Shown piece by piece: positions 24,936-33,164 of a DNA stretch of 64,000 nucleotides. Source of the DNA: Lachnoclostridium sp. An118 (lineage in GTDB: Bacteria > Bacillota > Clostridia > Lachnospirales > Lachnospiraceae). Numbering within the stretch: position 1 is the first letter of the stretch; every line of letters starts with the position of its first letter. Under the pieces are notes generated by a model. It saw only the letters and a program-made list of their open reading frames with translations, was not told where the DNA came from and ran no database searches. The DNA lies in NCBI RefSeq assembly GCF_002160985.1, contig NZ_NFLQ01000018.1:1-64000 (forward strand), given 5' to 3'. The position numbers and the translations under genes are program-made.

Positions 24936-25628
24936 CTATCTTCCCCCTGTCCATATGTAGCCCATGCCCCGGACTGTCTTGATATAGGTGTGCTCCCCGT
25001 CCTCGATCTTGGCCCGCAGTCGGTTCATGGTGACGGTCAGCGTGTGGTCGTCGATAAAATTCCCCTCACTGTCCCACAGCTTTCCCAGGAGAGTCTGCCT
25101 GGTGAGCACATTTCCCCCGTTCTCTGTCAGCGTCCGCAGCAGCTTGTACTCGTTGGGGGTGATGGCAATCTGCTCCTCTCCCCTCCTGGCTGTCAGAGAG
25201 GCAAAATCCAGGCACAGAAAGCCATCCTCCCACCGGTCCTTCGGGGCAGGCTCCCTGCCGCCGGCATGCCGCAGGGCAGCCTCCACTCTCTTGAGGAGTA
25301 TCTTCATGCTGAAGGGCTTTGTCACATAGTCGTCCGCTCCCAGATCAAAGCCTGCCACCACGTCCTCCTCCAGGTCATTGGCGGTGAGGAAGATGACAGG
25401 AAGGCCGGACTCCCTCTCCTTCAGCTCCCGGCACAGGTCAAACCCGCTGCCATCGGGCAGATTGACATCCAGTATGACCAGGTCAAAAGTGTCCTCCCCG
25501 GCAAGCTGCCGGGCTTTCTTTATATTGTAGGCGGCCACGGTGAGATAGCCGTTCATATCCAGTTCAAAACAAAGACCTGCGCTCAGCGTCAGGTCATCCT
25601 CCACTACCATGATCTTTTCCGCACTCAT
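24936..25628 (-). CDS. OmpR/PhoB-family response regulator
   Basis: The 230-residue protein has a receiver domain with acidic pair Asp11-Asp12, phosphoacceptor Asp54 in VILDVNLPDG, and the KPF motif near residue 104. A C-terminal winged helix (about 135-228) includes ITPNEYKLLRTLTENGG. In intact loci such regulators control the adjoining ABC transporter. Here the cognate kinase is truncated and the transporter broken, so the regulator may be orphaned or driven by another kinase. The ATG follows AAGGAG. Confidence 0.95.
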   Translation of the reverse strand: MSAEKIMVVEDDLTLSAGLCFELDMNGYLTVAAYNIKKARQLAGEDTFDLVILDVNLPDGSGFDLCRELKERESGLPVIFLTANDLEEDVVAGFDLGADDYVTKPFSMKILLKRVEAALRHAGGREPAPKDRWEDGFLCLDFASLTARRGEEQIAITPNEYKLLRTLTENGGNVLTRQTLLGKLWDSEGNFIDDHTLTVTMNRLRAKIEDGEHTYIKTVRGMGYIWTGGR

Positions 25629-25747
25629 AACTTCATTCTCCTTGTCATTAAGATCCTGCAGCCGGCTTTACAGCGCCGACATCACCATTATATTTCCGCC
25701 GTCCCCAAAGGGCAAGAAAAAGCTCCCTCTGCCCGGAACTTTTTGAT

Positions 25748-25775
25748 TTGCAATATCGGGAATCTATTGTACAAT
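25748..25775 (+). promoter_or_regulatory. Promoter of the potassium channel gene
   Basis: TTGCAA (25748-25753), a 16-bp spacer and TACAAT (25770-25775) lie 35 nt before the start codon. Confidence 0.65.
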
Positions 25776-25810
25776 ATCTGTGAGAGCTTAATGCGGGGAG
25801 GGCCTTCTGT

Positions 25811-27022
25811 ATGCAGGATACATGGGAGAAGCGGCGAAAAAGGATTTTTGAGATCATAGAGGTGGGGACAGAATACGACTATGTCAGCCGCGCCTATGAT
25901 TTCTTCAATGCCTTCTGCATCATCCTCAATCTAGCAGCCAGCATGGTCTACACCTTCGACGAGTACCGGACAGTCTTCGGCGGCGTCCTGATGCTCATAG
26001 AGCAGGCCACTGTAGCCATGTTCCTGCTGGACTACATCCTGAGGATCTGGACGGCAAAATACTTGTATCCGGCTGACAGCCAGCCCAGGGCTGTCCTGAA
26101 ATATGCGACCTCCTTTACCGGCATCGTAGACCTTTTGTCCTTCCTTCCCCAGTATCTCCCCTTCTTTTTCCCGGCAGGGGCCATTGCCTTCCGTATGTTC
26201 CGTATCATCCGGATCTTCCGGCTGTTCCGCATCAACTCCTACTATGACTCCCTGAATGTGATCACAGAAGTCATTGTAAGCAAAAAACAGCAGCTTTTTT
26301 CCTCGGTCTTCATCATCCTCATGCTGATGTTCGCCTCCAGCCTGTGCATGTACAGTCTGGAGCATGAAGCCCAGCCAGAGGTCTTCTCCAACGCCTTCTC
26401 CGGGATCTGGTGGGCTGCGTCCACCCTTCTCACCGTGGGCTACGGCGACATTTATCCCATCACGGTACTGGGAAAAATGTTTGGCATCTTCATCGCCTTC
26501 CTGGGTGTGGGCATTGTGGCCATCCCCACGGGTATCATCTCCGCCGGGTTCGTAGACCAGTATTCCCGCATCAAGCGGATGAGCGAGTACGGGCAGGAGG
26601 CTGCCATCCATTTTATCCAGATCCATCTGACAGAGCAGGACAAGTGGGCCGGAAAGACCATCTCCCAGCTCCATCTGCCAGCCCGCGTCATCGTGGCTGC
26701 CATACAGAGGGAGCACAAGATCATCGTCCCCAGAGGGAGCATGATGCTGAAGCCCGGAGACGACATGGTGCTGGGCGCCGAGTCCTTCCACAACAACGAG
26801 GGTGAGCGCATCCAGCTCAAGGAGATGGTGCTCCAGAAGAACCATCCCTGGATCGGCCAGCGCATCCAGGAGCTGGACATCTCCAGAAAATCCATCATCG
26901 TCCTTGTAAAGAGAAAAGGCCGCACCCTGATCCCCAACGGGAATATGATCCTCAGGGAGCAGGACATGGTCATCTTCTATTCCCAGATACACATGGCCAG
27001 TGCCACGGAGATAGACGTGTAG
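25811..27022 (+). CDS. Voltage-gated-type potassium channel with RCK-type C domains
   Basis: The 403-residue protein has six membrane segments. The fourth, FRMFRIIRIFRLFRI (residues 127-141), carries regularly spaced arginines like a voltage sensor. A pore loop follows with selectivity filter TVGYGD (208-213). After S6 a cytoplasmic region carries two beta-rich TrkA-C-like repeats, about 270-330 and 340-400, which in relatives bind ligands such as nucleotides or ions and gate the pore. GGGAGG precedes the ATG. The gene is monocistronic and divergent from the response-regulator locus. Voltage gating is inferred, not shown. Confidence 0.93.
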   Translation: MQDTWEKRRKRIFEIIEVGTEYDYVSRAYDFFNAFCIILNLAASMVYTFDEYRTVFGGVLMLIEQATVAMFLLDYILRIWTAKYLYPADSQPRAVLKYATSFTGIVDLLSFLPQYLPFFFPAGAIAFRMFRIIRIFRLFRINSYYDSLNVITEVIVSKKQQLFSSVFIILMLMFASSLCMYSLEHEAQPEVFSNAFSGIWWAASTLLTVGYGDIYPITVLGKMFGIFIAFLGVGIVAIPTGIISAGFVDQYSRIKRMSEYGQEAAIHFIQIHLTEQDKWAGKTISQLHLPARVIVAAIQREHKIIVPRGSMMLKPGDDMVLGAESFHNNEGERIQLKEMVLQKNHPWIGQRIQELDISRKSIIVLVKRKGRTLIPNGNMILREQDMVIFYSQIHMASATEIDV

Positions 27023-27081
27023 CCTCCGGAGAAGTGTTTGCTTTTATACTGATTTTATTGAGATATTTTTTAAATTTCTAA

Positions 27082-27111
27082 TTGACAAGATACAACTGGA
27101 TATGATATAAA
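27082..27111 (+). promoter_or_regulatory. Promoter of the tRNA-Trp gene
   Basis: TTGACA (27082-27087), an 18-bp spacer and TATAAA (27106-27111), in AT-rich flanks. The tRNA begins 35 nt downstream. Confidence 0.7.
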
Positions 27112-27145
27112 TATCTAGTGACCGATTTAAGTCGGAAGCATGTAC

Positions 27146-27216
27146 AGGGGATTGGTCAAATGGTATGACAGGAGTCTCCAAAACTCTTAGCGGGAGTTCG
27201 ATTCTCTCATCCCCTG
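27146..27216 (+). tRNA. tRNA-Trp (CCA), atypical
   Basis: A 71-nt cloverleaf with perfect acceptor arms AGGGGAT and ATCCCCT and discriminator G. The anticodon stem is GGAGT/ACTCT with loop CTCCAAA, so the anticodon is CCA (Trp). The T arm has TTCGATT. The D arm is short, and the T and anticodon stems each contain a G-T pair. The 3' flank reads CTCCA rather than CCA directly after the discriminator. It could be a second, divergent tRNA-Trp. Confidence 0.8.
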
Positions 27217-27224
27217 CTCCAGGA

Positions 27225-27266
27225 AAGGCCGGAAACGCTCATTCACAAGCGCTTCCGGCCTTTTTC
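27225..27266. terminator. Terminator between tRNA-Trp and the cupin gene
   Basis: AAGGCCGGAAACGCT and AGCGCTTCCGGCCTT form a hairpin with TTTTT on the plus strand and TTTCC on the minus strand. It can end both convergent transcripts. Confidence 0.85.
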
Positions 27267-27278
27267 TCACTGAAAGAC

Positions 27279-27614
27279 TTAGCTTTCCTTTTCGATCAGC
27301 ATCCACACCAATGTGGCGTCCTCCTCCGAGTCGTTCATGCTCTTGTGCAGCTCCCCGGCGGGGATGTAGGACGCGTCCCCCGGTCCCAGCTCCCTGATCT
27401 TGCCGCAGCTCTCACACTTGACTTTCCCGGATATGATATAGGAGTACTCGTCCCCTGTGTGGGCGGCAAAAGGCACCACCGTCCCCGGCGGGAACACGGC
27501 GTATCCCATGGACACCCGTCCGTCAGTGGGGCAGTCGGCCCCGAAGAAATCTGTCATCTCCACATGGTCTTCCCGCACTCTGACGGGCACCTCCTGATTT
27601 TTCCTGACGATCAT
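27279..27614 (-). CDS. Single-domain cupin protein
   Basis: The 111-residue protein is one cupin barrel. Motif 1 includes PFAAHTGDEYSYIISGKV and motif 2 GDASYIPAGELHKSMN, which together supply possible metal ligands (His, Glu, His). A CESCGK string between them adds two cysteines, unusual for a small cupin. It overlaps the end of hyuB by 4 nt (ATGA), so it belongs to the hydantoinase-like operon and may act on the same substrate or sense it. The reaction is unknown. Confidence 0.8.
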   Translation of the reverse strand: MIVRKNQEVPVRVREDHVEMTDFFGADCPTDGRVSMGYAVFPPGTVVPFAAHTGDEYSYIISGKVKCESCGKIRELGPGDASYIPAGELHKSMNDSEEDATLVWMLIEKES

Positions 27615-29350
27615 AAGCCCGCCTCCTGTCTTCTCTTCTCTGTGAAGCCTGTGACCTCAAAGGTCTCCGGGTCCACAATGACACCGTAGTCCTCCCTGGC
27701 CTGCTCCAGGGAAATATATTCATTCTTCACATCCCAGGCCACGCTCTCAGGCTCCCTCTCCAGGGGATTGCCGTAGCCGCCTCCTGTGCAGGTCACCATG
27801 CGCACCACGTCCCCCTTATTCATGACGCGCCTTGCGGTGATCCCCATGGGGCCCTCCACCTTGCCGTCCGCATCATGGAACTCAAAATAATTGTAGGAGC
27901 CGTCTTTTCCGCCTGCCGCTCCCCAGGCCGGGAATTTGTTGCGGCCAAAGGAGGCGGTGAAGAGCTGTCCGTCTGTCATGGCCCGGTAGGAGCGGACCGC
28001 TCCGCTTCCGCCGCGGTATTTGCCGGCTCCGGTCCCGTCTGTGTGGAGGCTGTACTCATCCACCATGATCCCGTACCGGTTCTCCGCCATCTCCACAGGC
28101 ACATTGTAGGTCTCTCCGTCACCCACGCAGAACTGTCCCACTTCTCCGTCCTTTCCGTCGCTTGCTCCCCAGCCGCCGCCGGTGGGCTCCACGATGAGGA
28201 AGGGCTCGCCGCTCCCCTGCTTTGTCCCTGCCAGGACCACAGAGCAGACGGAGAGCATATGGCCTGCGCCCAGCATCTCCGGGAAGACCGGGGCCAGAGC
28301 CCGCCACACTACGTCCGAGGAGTAGATCATGCTCTCAAAATAGCAGGATGTGGGCGCCGGCGCATGACATTTCAGCACAGAGCCGTCCTCCGCAAAGATC
28401 CGCATGGGCTCGAACACGCCGTCGTTGACAGCCAGCTCCGGCCCGAGGATGGACATGTAGATCACCTTCACTCCGGCACACAGGGAGCTGTAGCCCGTGT
28501 TGATGGGGCTGGCCACCTGGGGGCTGCTGCCGGTGAAATCCGCGATAAATTCGTCATCCGTGATGGTGATCTTCACCTTTACCTTCACCAGGTTCCCGTA
28601 GCCGTCGTCATCCATGTACTCTTCCATCTCCCAGGTCCCCTTTGGAAGCTCTTTGATGCGGTTGCGGGCAATCTTCTCCCCCTGGTCCAGGAGCCGCTTC
28701 ATGGACTCCTTTACCACCTCCACCGTATATTTGTCGCAGAGCTCACCTATCCTCCGGTAGCCGGTCCTAAGGGACGCGATCTGTCCCCACATGTCTCCCT
28801 CGGAGGTCTCCGGGAAGCGCACGTTGCTCTTGATGGTCTCAAGAAGAGGCTGGCATATCTCTCCCCTGTCCAGCAGCTTTACGCCCGAGAACCTGAGTCC
28901 CTCCTGGAAGGCGTCCGAGGAGTCCGTGGTGAAAGAGCCCGCCGCCATGCCGCCCACATCAGACCAGTGGGCCTTGTTTCCGATAAACGCGATCAGCTCC
29001 TCCCTGTAAAAGACCGGCATCACCATGCCGATGTCGGAGAGGTGGGTGCCGCCTCCCATGTACGGGTCGTTGATCAGGTACACATCTCCCGGGTGGAGGT
29101 TTTCCTTCCCGTATTTTTCTATGATTTCCTGGATCATGGGCGCTATCAGGCCGATAAAGCCGCAGGCGCCGTTGCCCTGGGTCAGCAGCTTCCCGTTCAC
29201 ATCCGCAATGCCGCTGGCATAGTCCAGAGTCTCGTAGATGATGGGGCTCATGGATGTCCGGGCAAATGCGTAGAACACCTCATTGCTGACTGCGATCAGA
29301 GAGTCCTTTACAATGTCCAGTGTGACCGGACTTACTTTTACTTCCGCCAT
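27611..29350 (-). CDS. hyuB: Hydantoinase B/oxoprolinase family subunit
   Basis: The 579-residue protein has the HyuB fold. The segment HPGDVYLINDPYMGGGTHLSD (only GDVYLINDPYMGGGTH needed) and the later GGWGASDGKDGEVGQFC region are typical. With HyuA it hydrolyses cyclic amides such as hydantoins or 5-oxoproline at the cost of ATP, or acts as a carboxylase in related acetone/acetophenone enzymes. The exact substrate cannot be read from sequence. It overlaps hyuA by 1 nt (TAATG) and the cupin gene by 4 nt, so the three are translationally coupled in the order hyuA-hyuB-cupin. Confidence 0.9.
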   Translation of the reverse strand: MAEVKVSPVTLDIVKDSLIAVSNEVFYAFARTSMSPIIYETLDYASGIADVNGKLLTQGNGACGFIGLIAPMIQEIIEKYGKENLHPGDVYLINDPYMGGGTHLSDIGMVMPVFYREELIAFIGNKAHWSDVGGMAAGSFTTDSSDAFQEGLRFSGVKLLDRGEICQPLLETIKSNVRFPETSEGDMWGQIASLRTGYRRIGELCDKYTVEVVKESMKRLLDQGEKIARNRIKELPKGTWEMEEYMDDDGYGNLVKVKVKITITDDEFIADFTGSSPQVASPINTGYSSLCAGVKVIYMSILGPELAVNDGVFEPMRIFAEDGSVLKCHAPAPTSCYFESMIYSSDVVWRALAPVFPEMLGAGHMLSVCSVVLAGTKQGSGEPFLIVEPTGGGWGASDGKDGEVGQFCVGDGETYNVPVEMAENRYGIMVDEYSLHTDGTGAGKYRGGSGAVRSYRAMTDGQLFTASFGRNKFPAWGAAGGKDGSYNYFEFHDADGKVEGPMGITARRVMNKGDVVRMVTCTGGGYGNPLEREPESVAWDVKNEYISLEQAREDYGVIVDPETFEVTGFTEKRRQEAGL

Positions 29351-31398
29351 TACTCCTGCACCTCCGTTTCGATGATCAGATTTCCGTAGACATCCACAGT
29401 GACGCGCTGTCCCTTCGCCGCCACTGTGGAGGCTGCCGCTTCCTCCACGATGACAGGCCCGTCAAGGCTTGCGCCGCTGCCCAGCTTCTCCCGCAGGTAG
29501 ACCGGCGTATCGATCCAGCCCTCCTCCTCAAAATAGACTCGCCTCGTCTCCTTCCTGGCGGTCTCCACCGGGCCCTCCTGGGGCGGGATGTGAGCCAGCT
29601 CCGGCTTTGTCAGCCGCCCGTACGCCACAAGATGCAGGTTTACGATCTCCGTGGGCGTGTCCGGAAGCCGGAAGGTATAGAAATGTTCATGGGTATCGTG
29701 AAATCTCCGGATGATCTCCTCCTTTGTCTCCTCGCTCCAGGGGATGGGCGGAACATTGACCTTCACCGTATGCTCCTGTCCCATGTACCGCATGTCCGCG
29801 ATATAATTGCAGACAATATTTTCCTCCGGGATATTTTCTTTTTCAAACTGCTCCCGGGCCTGGGAGAGAAGGCCGGTCCACATGCCGTTCAGCTCTTCGG
29901 CAGTGACCTCGTTCATCCTGCGGATGTTGGTCTGGATATAGTCGTGGCGCACATCTGTCATCAGCATGCCCCAGGCAGAAAATACAGGCGCCGCGATGGG
30001 CACGATGACCTTGCGGATGTTCAGCTCCTTCGCCAGTCGGGCGCAGTGCATGGGGCCGCCGCCTCCAAAGGCCACCATGGTAAAGTCTCTCGGGTCATAG
30101 CCCCTGCGCACGGAGATCAGCTTCAGGGCATTGTACATATTGGCCTCCGCCACCCGGAGGATGCTCATGGCCGCCTCGTCCGTGTCCATCCCGAAGGCGT
30201 CTCCCACCTTTTCCTGGATGGCTCCCCGCACGGCGTCCATATCCACCTGGTTGTCAAAATTCTCCGCGGACAGCCGCCCTGTCACCAGGCAGGCGTCTGT
30301 GGTGGTAGGCTCTGTGCCGCCGATACCGTAGGCCACCGGCCCGGGAACCGCCCCCGCCGACTGAGGTCCCACCTTCAGGGAGCCGGCTTCGTCGATCCAG
30401 GCGATGGAGCCTCCGCCGTTTCCGATCTCCACGATGTCCACCACCGGGGCCATGATGGGATAGCCCGCATAGCTCTCCGTGCGCTCGATGCGGTACTCTG
30501 TGGTCACCTTCACCTCCCCGTTGTCGATGAGGGAGCATTTCGCCGTGGTGCCGCCCACGTCAAAGGCGATGATGTTGTTCTCCCCGATCATTTTCCCCAG
30601 GATGGCAGAGCCGTACACGCCCGCCACCGGTCCGGACTCCACCATGTTGATGGGAGTCTGCTTCGCCTGCTCAAAGGTGGTGGTGCCTCCGTTGGACTGC
30701 ATGATATATTCCTTGGCATCGCACCCTGCCTCCTTCAGGCGCCGGTCCAGGTTGTCTATGTAAGAGGATGCCACGGGCATGACATAGGAGTTCAGCGCCA
30801 CCGTGGAGGTGCGCTCATACTCTCTCCACTCCTTCGTCACTTCGATGGAGGAGGTGACGAAAACCTCCGGCCACAGCCTGCGGACCAGCTCCACCGTGCG
30901 CTTCTCGTGCTCGTCATTTGCGTAGGAGTTGATATAGCACACCGCGATGGCCTCCACCTGCTCCTTCTTAAAATACTCTACTGCTGCCCTGATGTCCTCC
31001 TCCGCAAGGGGCGTCACGACCTTCCCGTCATAGCTGACTCTCTCCGACACCTCCCGGCGCAGATACCGGGGGATAAAGGGCCTCGGCTTGGCAAAGACCA
31101 TGTTAAAAAGGTCCGGTCTGTTGCACCTGGCGATCTCCAGCACATCCCGGAATCCCTTTGTGGTGATAAGGCCTGTCTTTGCCCCCTTGCGCTCTGTCAG
31201 GGCGTTGATGATGGTCGTTGTCCCGTGGATGAAATCCTCGATCTCCTCCGGACGGACCCCGCTCTTTTCAATCACCCGGATAACGCCCTCCTCAAAATTC
31301 GGCGGCGTGGTGTGACTCTTCGTCAGGATCGTCTTGCCCTGGTCATCCACAGCGACCAGGTCCGTAAATGTACCGCCAATGTCTGTCGCAACTCGCAA
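29350..31398 (-). CDS. hyuA: Hydantoinase A/oxoprolinase family ATPase subunit
   Basis: The 682-residue protein begins with the ASKHA phosphate loop DIGGTFTDLVAVD. HGTTTIINALTERKGAKTGL lies at about residues 59-78, and a second nucleotide-binding strand is IAFDVGGTTAKCSL. It is the ATP-dependent half of hydantoinase/oxoprolinase enzymes. The start is TTG, preceded by AAGGTGG; no ATG is suitable. It lies 55 nt after the cupin-sensor XRE regulator, probably in the same transcript. No amidohydrolase or racemase is adjacent, so a hydantoin pathway is not certain. Confidence 0.9.
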   Translation of the reverse strand: MRVATDIGGTFTDLVAVDDQGKTILTKSHTTPPNFEEGVIRVIEKSGVRPEEIEDFIHGTTTIINALTERKGAKTGLITTKGFRDVLEIARCNRPDLFNMVFAKPRPFIPRYLRREVSERVSYDGKVVTPLAEEDIRAAVEYFKKEQVEAIAVCYINSYANDEHEKRTVELVRRLWPEVFVTSSIEVTKEWREYERTSTVALNSYVMPVASSYIDNLDRRLKEAGCDAKEYIMQSNGGTTTFEQAKQTPINMVESGPVAGVYGSAILGKMIGENNIIAFDVGGTTAKCSLIDNGEVKVTTEYRIERTESYAGYPIMAPVVDIVEIGNGGGSIAWIDEAGSLKVGPQSAGAVPGPVAYGIGGTEPTTTDACLVTGRLSAENFDNQVDMDAVRGAIQEKVGDAFGMDTDEAAMSILRVAEANMYNALKLISVRRGYDPRDFTMVAFGGGGPMHCARLAKELNIRKVIVPIAAPVFSAWGMLMTDVRHDYIQTNIRRMNEVTAEELNGMWTGLLSQAREQFEKENIPEENIVCNYIADMRYMGQEHTVKVNVPPIPWSEETKEEIIRRFHDTHEHFYTFRLPDTPTEIVNLHLVAYGRLTKPELAHIPPQEGPVETARKETRRVYFEEEGWIDTPVYLREKLGSGASLDGPVIVEEAAASTVAAKGQRVTVDVYGNLIIETEVQE

Positions 31399-31453
31399 TG
31401 TAATCCCACCTTTCTTTCTGGCTGTGTTTTCCGGCTATACGTAAAGCCGCAGG

Positions 31454-32005
31454 CTAAAATATAGTCGGTGTTACTATACATAAAAAGACCAGTTCCCGGT
31501 CCTCTATGTTCACGATGCTGTGCAGAAGAGTGGATGGATAGTGGATGGACTCTCCCTCTGTCACCACATACTCCTTCCCCTCCACTGTAAATTTTGCCGT
31601 TCCCTCCAGTATATAGATAAACTCCTCCCCCTCGTGGGTGCAGGGCTCAAAATCGCTTCTCAAAGGCTCCATCCGGAGCAGAAGACTCTCCAGCCTCCTC
31701 CCCTCAAATCTTCCGCTCAGGCGCTCATACCCCGCATACTTCTTCTCCAGGCCCATGATCCCGGTCCCGTCGCTCTCCCGGTGGACAAAGCTGCCATAGC
31801 TCTCCGGCTCATCGTCAAACAGGTCCCGCATGGTGATGTGCAGGGCCTCCGCAATCTTCTTGAGGGACACCAGCGTGATGGAGGAGACGCCCCGCTCAAA
31901 CTGGGACAGAAAGCTCACGGACAGCTCTGTCCTCTCGCTCAGCTCCTTCAGTGTGATATTGTTTTCTCTGCGGATCTTCCGTATTTTACTGCTGACACTC
32001 TCCAT
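31454..32005 (-). CDS. XRE-family regulator with cupin sensor domain
   Basis: The 183-residue protein has an N-terminal helix-turn-helix (KIRRENNITLKELSERTELS, about residues 7-26). A C-terminal cupin follows with FEPCTHEGEEFIYILEGTAKF (here cited by its core, HEGEEFIYILEG). Such proteins (PuuR/SutR-like) usually sense the small-molecule substrate of the neighbouring operon. It is first in the hyu operon. Its promoter overlaps a perfect 31-bp palindrome, so it probably represses its own operon until inducer binds. Confidence 0.92.
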   Translation of the reverse strand: MESVSSKIRKIRRENNITLKELSERTELSVSFLSQFERGVSSITLVSLKKIAEALHITMRDLFDDEPESYGSFVHRESDGTGIMGLEKKYAGYERLSGRFEGRRLESLLLRMEPLRSDFEPCTHEGEEFIYILEGTAKFTVEGKEYVVTEGESIHYPSTLLHSIVNIEDRELVFLCIVTPTIF

Positions 32006-32043
32006 ATCTCTCCCTCAAATTCCATTGTATTTTCATTCTTCAC

Positions 32044-32074
32044 AAAATAATTACAGTACTACTGTAATTATTTT
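32044..32074. promoter_or_regulatory. 31-bp perfect palindrome, likely operator
   Basis: Left arm AAAATAATTACAGTA and right arm TACTGTAATTATTTT are exact reverse complements around a single central C. The right arm covers the -10 box of the XRE-cupin/hyu promoter, so a bound repressor would exclude RNA polymerase. Confidence 0.85.
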
Positions 32075-32098
32075 ATCTCTGCGCTATACAAAAGTCAA
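32070..32098 (-). promoter_or_regulatory. Promoter of the XRE-cupin/hyu operon
   Basis: The minus strand carries TTGACT (32093-32098), a 17-bp spacer and TAAAAT (32070-32075). The -10 overlaps the palindrome. Confidence 0.8.
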
Positions 32099-32217
32099 GC
32101 ACCAGGACAAAGGTAAGCCCACTTTCTCAGTCCCTCTTCCTGTAAACCTCCCCGTCATACCCCGCACGCTTCTCTCATATAATGAAGAGACAACTGCAAG
32201 AGCAAGGATACAGCCCT

Positions 32218-33054
32218 ATGTCCCGCAAAATAAAACTATTCCCCTGCCTCCGGGTCACACTTCTCCTGGCCGCCGCCTTTCTCCTCGGCCGCGCCGCCGC
32301 CCAGGTGACCTCCTCTGTCGCCGCCTCCCACTCCGGCCAGATCCAGTCCTCCGCTGAGGGAAACTGGGGCCTTGGCTTCCAGGAGGAGGGCCAGCCACCT
32401 GTGGGAAACGCCACCTCCCAGGAGCTGGCGCAGTACGATGCCTTCTATCTGGGAGACACAGATAAAAAGCGGATCTACCTGACCTTTGACGCAGGCTATG
32501 AGAACGGCAACACCGCACCCATCCTGGATGCACTGAAAAAGCACGAGGCCCCCGCCGCCTTTTTTGTAGTGGGTAATTTTATCTCCGAAAACCCGGACCT
32601 GATCCGCCGGATGGAGGAGGAAGGACACATTGTAGGCAACCACACCTCCACCCACCCCGATATGTCCCGGATCGCCACTCTGGAAGCCTTCCGGGAAGAG
32701 CTGGAGGGCGTGGAAGCATCCTATAAAGAGATCACAGGAAAGGAGATGACAAGATTTTACCGCCCGCCCCAGGGGAAGTACAATGTGGAAAATCTGAAGA
32801 TGGCCAAGGAGCTTGGCTACCACACCTTCTTCTGGAGCCTCGCCTACGTGGACTGGTACCAGGACGACCAGCCCTCAAAGGAGGAGGCCTTTGACAAACT
32901 GCTTGGCCGCATCCACCCGGGCGCCATCGTCCTCCTCCACAGCACCTCCTCCACCAACGGGGAGATCATGGATGAGCTTCTGGAAAAATGGGAGGACATG
33001 GGCTACTCCTTCGGCTCCCTGGAAGAGCTGGCACAAAGGCGAGAGGCAGGATAA
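32218..33054 (+). CDS. Polysaccharide deacetylase, PdaA-like
   Basis: The 278-residue protein has an N-terminal hydrophobic anchor/signal (about 8-27). A NodB-type deacetylase domain follows: IYLTFDAGYENGNTAPIL carries the metal-binding Asp, GNHTSTHPDM the His pair, and RPPQGKYN motif 3. YDAFYLGDT and the overall pattern match PdaA, which makes muramic delta-lactam in spore cortex in Bacillus. The start at 32218 is chosen because AAGGA lies upstream and the earlier in-frame ATG (32182) sits inside a TATAAT sequence. It would act outside the membrane on peptidoglycan. Confidence 0.9.
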   Translation: MSRKIKLFPCLRVTLLLAAAFLLGRAAAQVTSSVAASHSGQIQSSAEGNWGLGFQEEGQPPVGNATSQELAQYDAFYLGDTDKKRIYLTFDAGYENGNTAPILDALKKHEAPAAFFVVGNFISENPDLIRRMEEEGHIVGNHTSTHPDMSRIATLEAFREELEGVEASYKEITGKEMTRFYRPPQGKYNVENLKMAKELGYHTFFWSLAYVDWYQDDQPSKEEAFDKLLGRIHPGAIVLLHSTSSTNGEIMDELLEKWEDMGYSFGSLEELAQRREAG

Positions 33055-33056
33055 GA

Positions 33057-33118
33057 AAAGGCGGGCCCTGCGCCGGTGTGCCTTTCTCGGCACTCCCGGC
33101 ACAGAAGGCCCGCCTTCT
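33057..33118. terminator. Hairpin between pda-like gene and thiC
   Basis: AAGGCGGGCC and GGCCCGCCTT pair around a GC-rich loop between two convergent genes. It has only weak T runs. Confidence 0.55.
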
Positions 33119-33164
33119 GCGCTTCTGTATTCCGTTTTCTGTAGCTGTTTCCGCCTCCGCCGTC

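Noticed and set aside
29590-31464. Long plus-strand open frame (over 600 codons) opposite hyuA
   Set aside because: It mirrors hyuA exactly, has no ribosome site, and its product is His/Arg/Gly-rich without domains. It is a shadow in GC-rich DNA.
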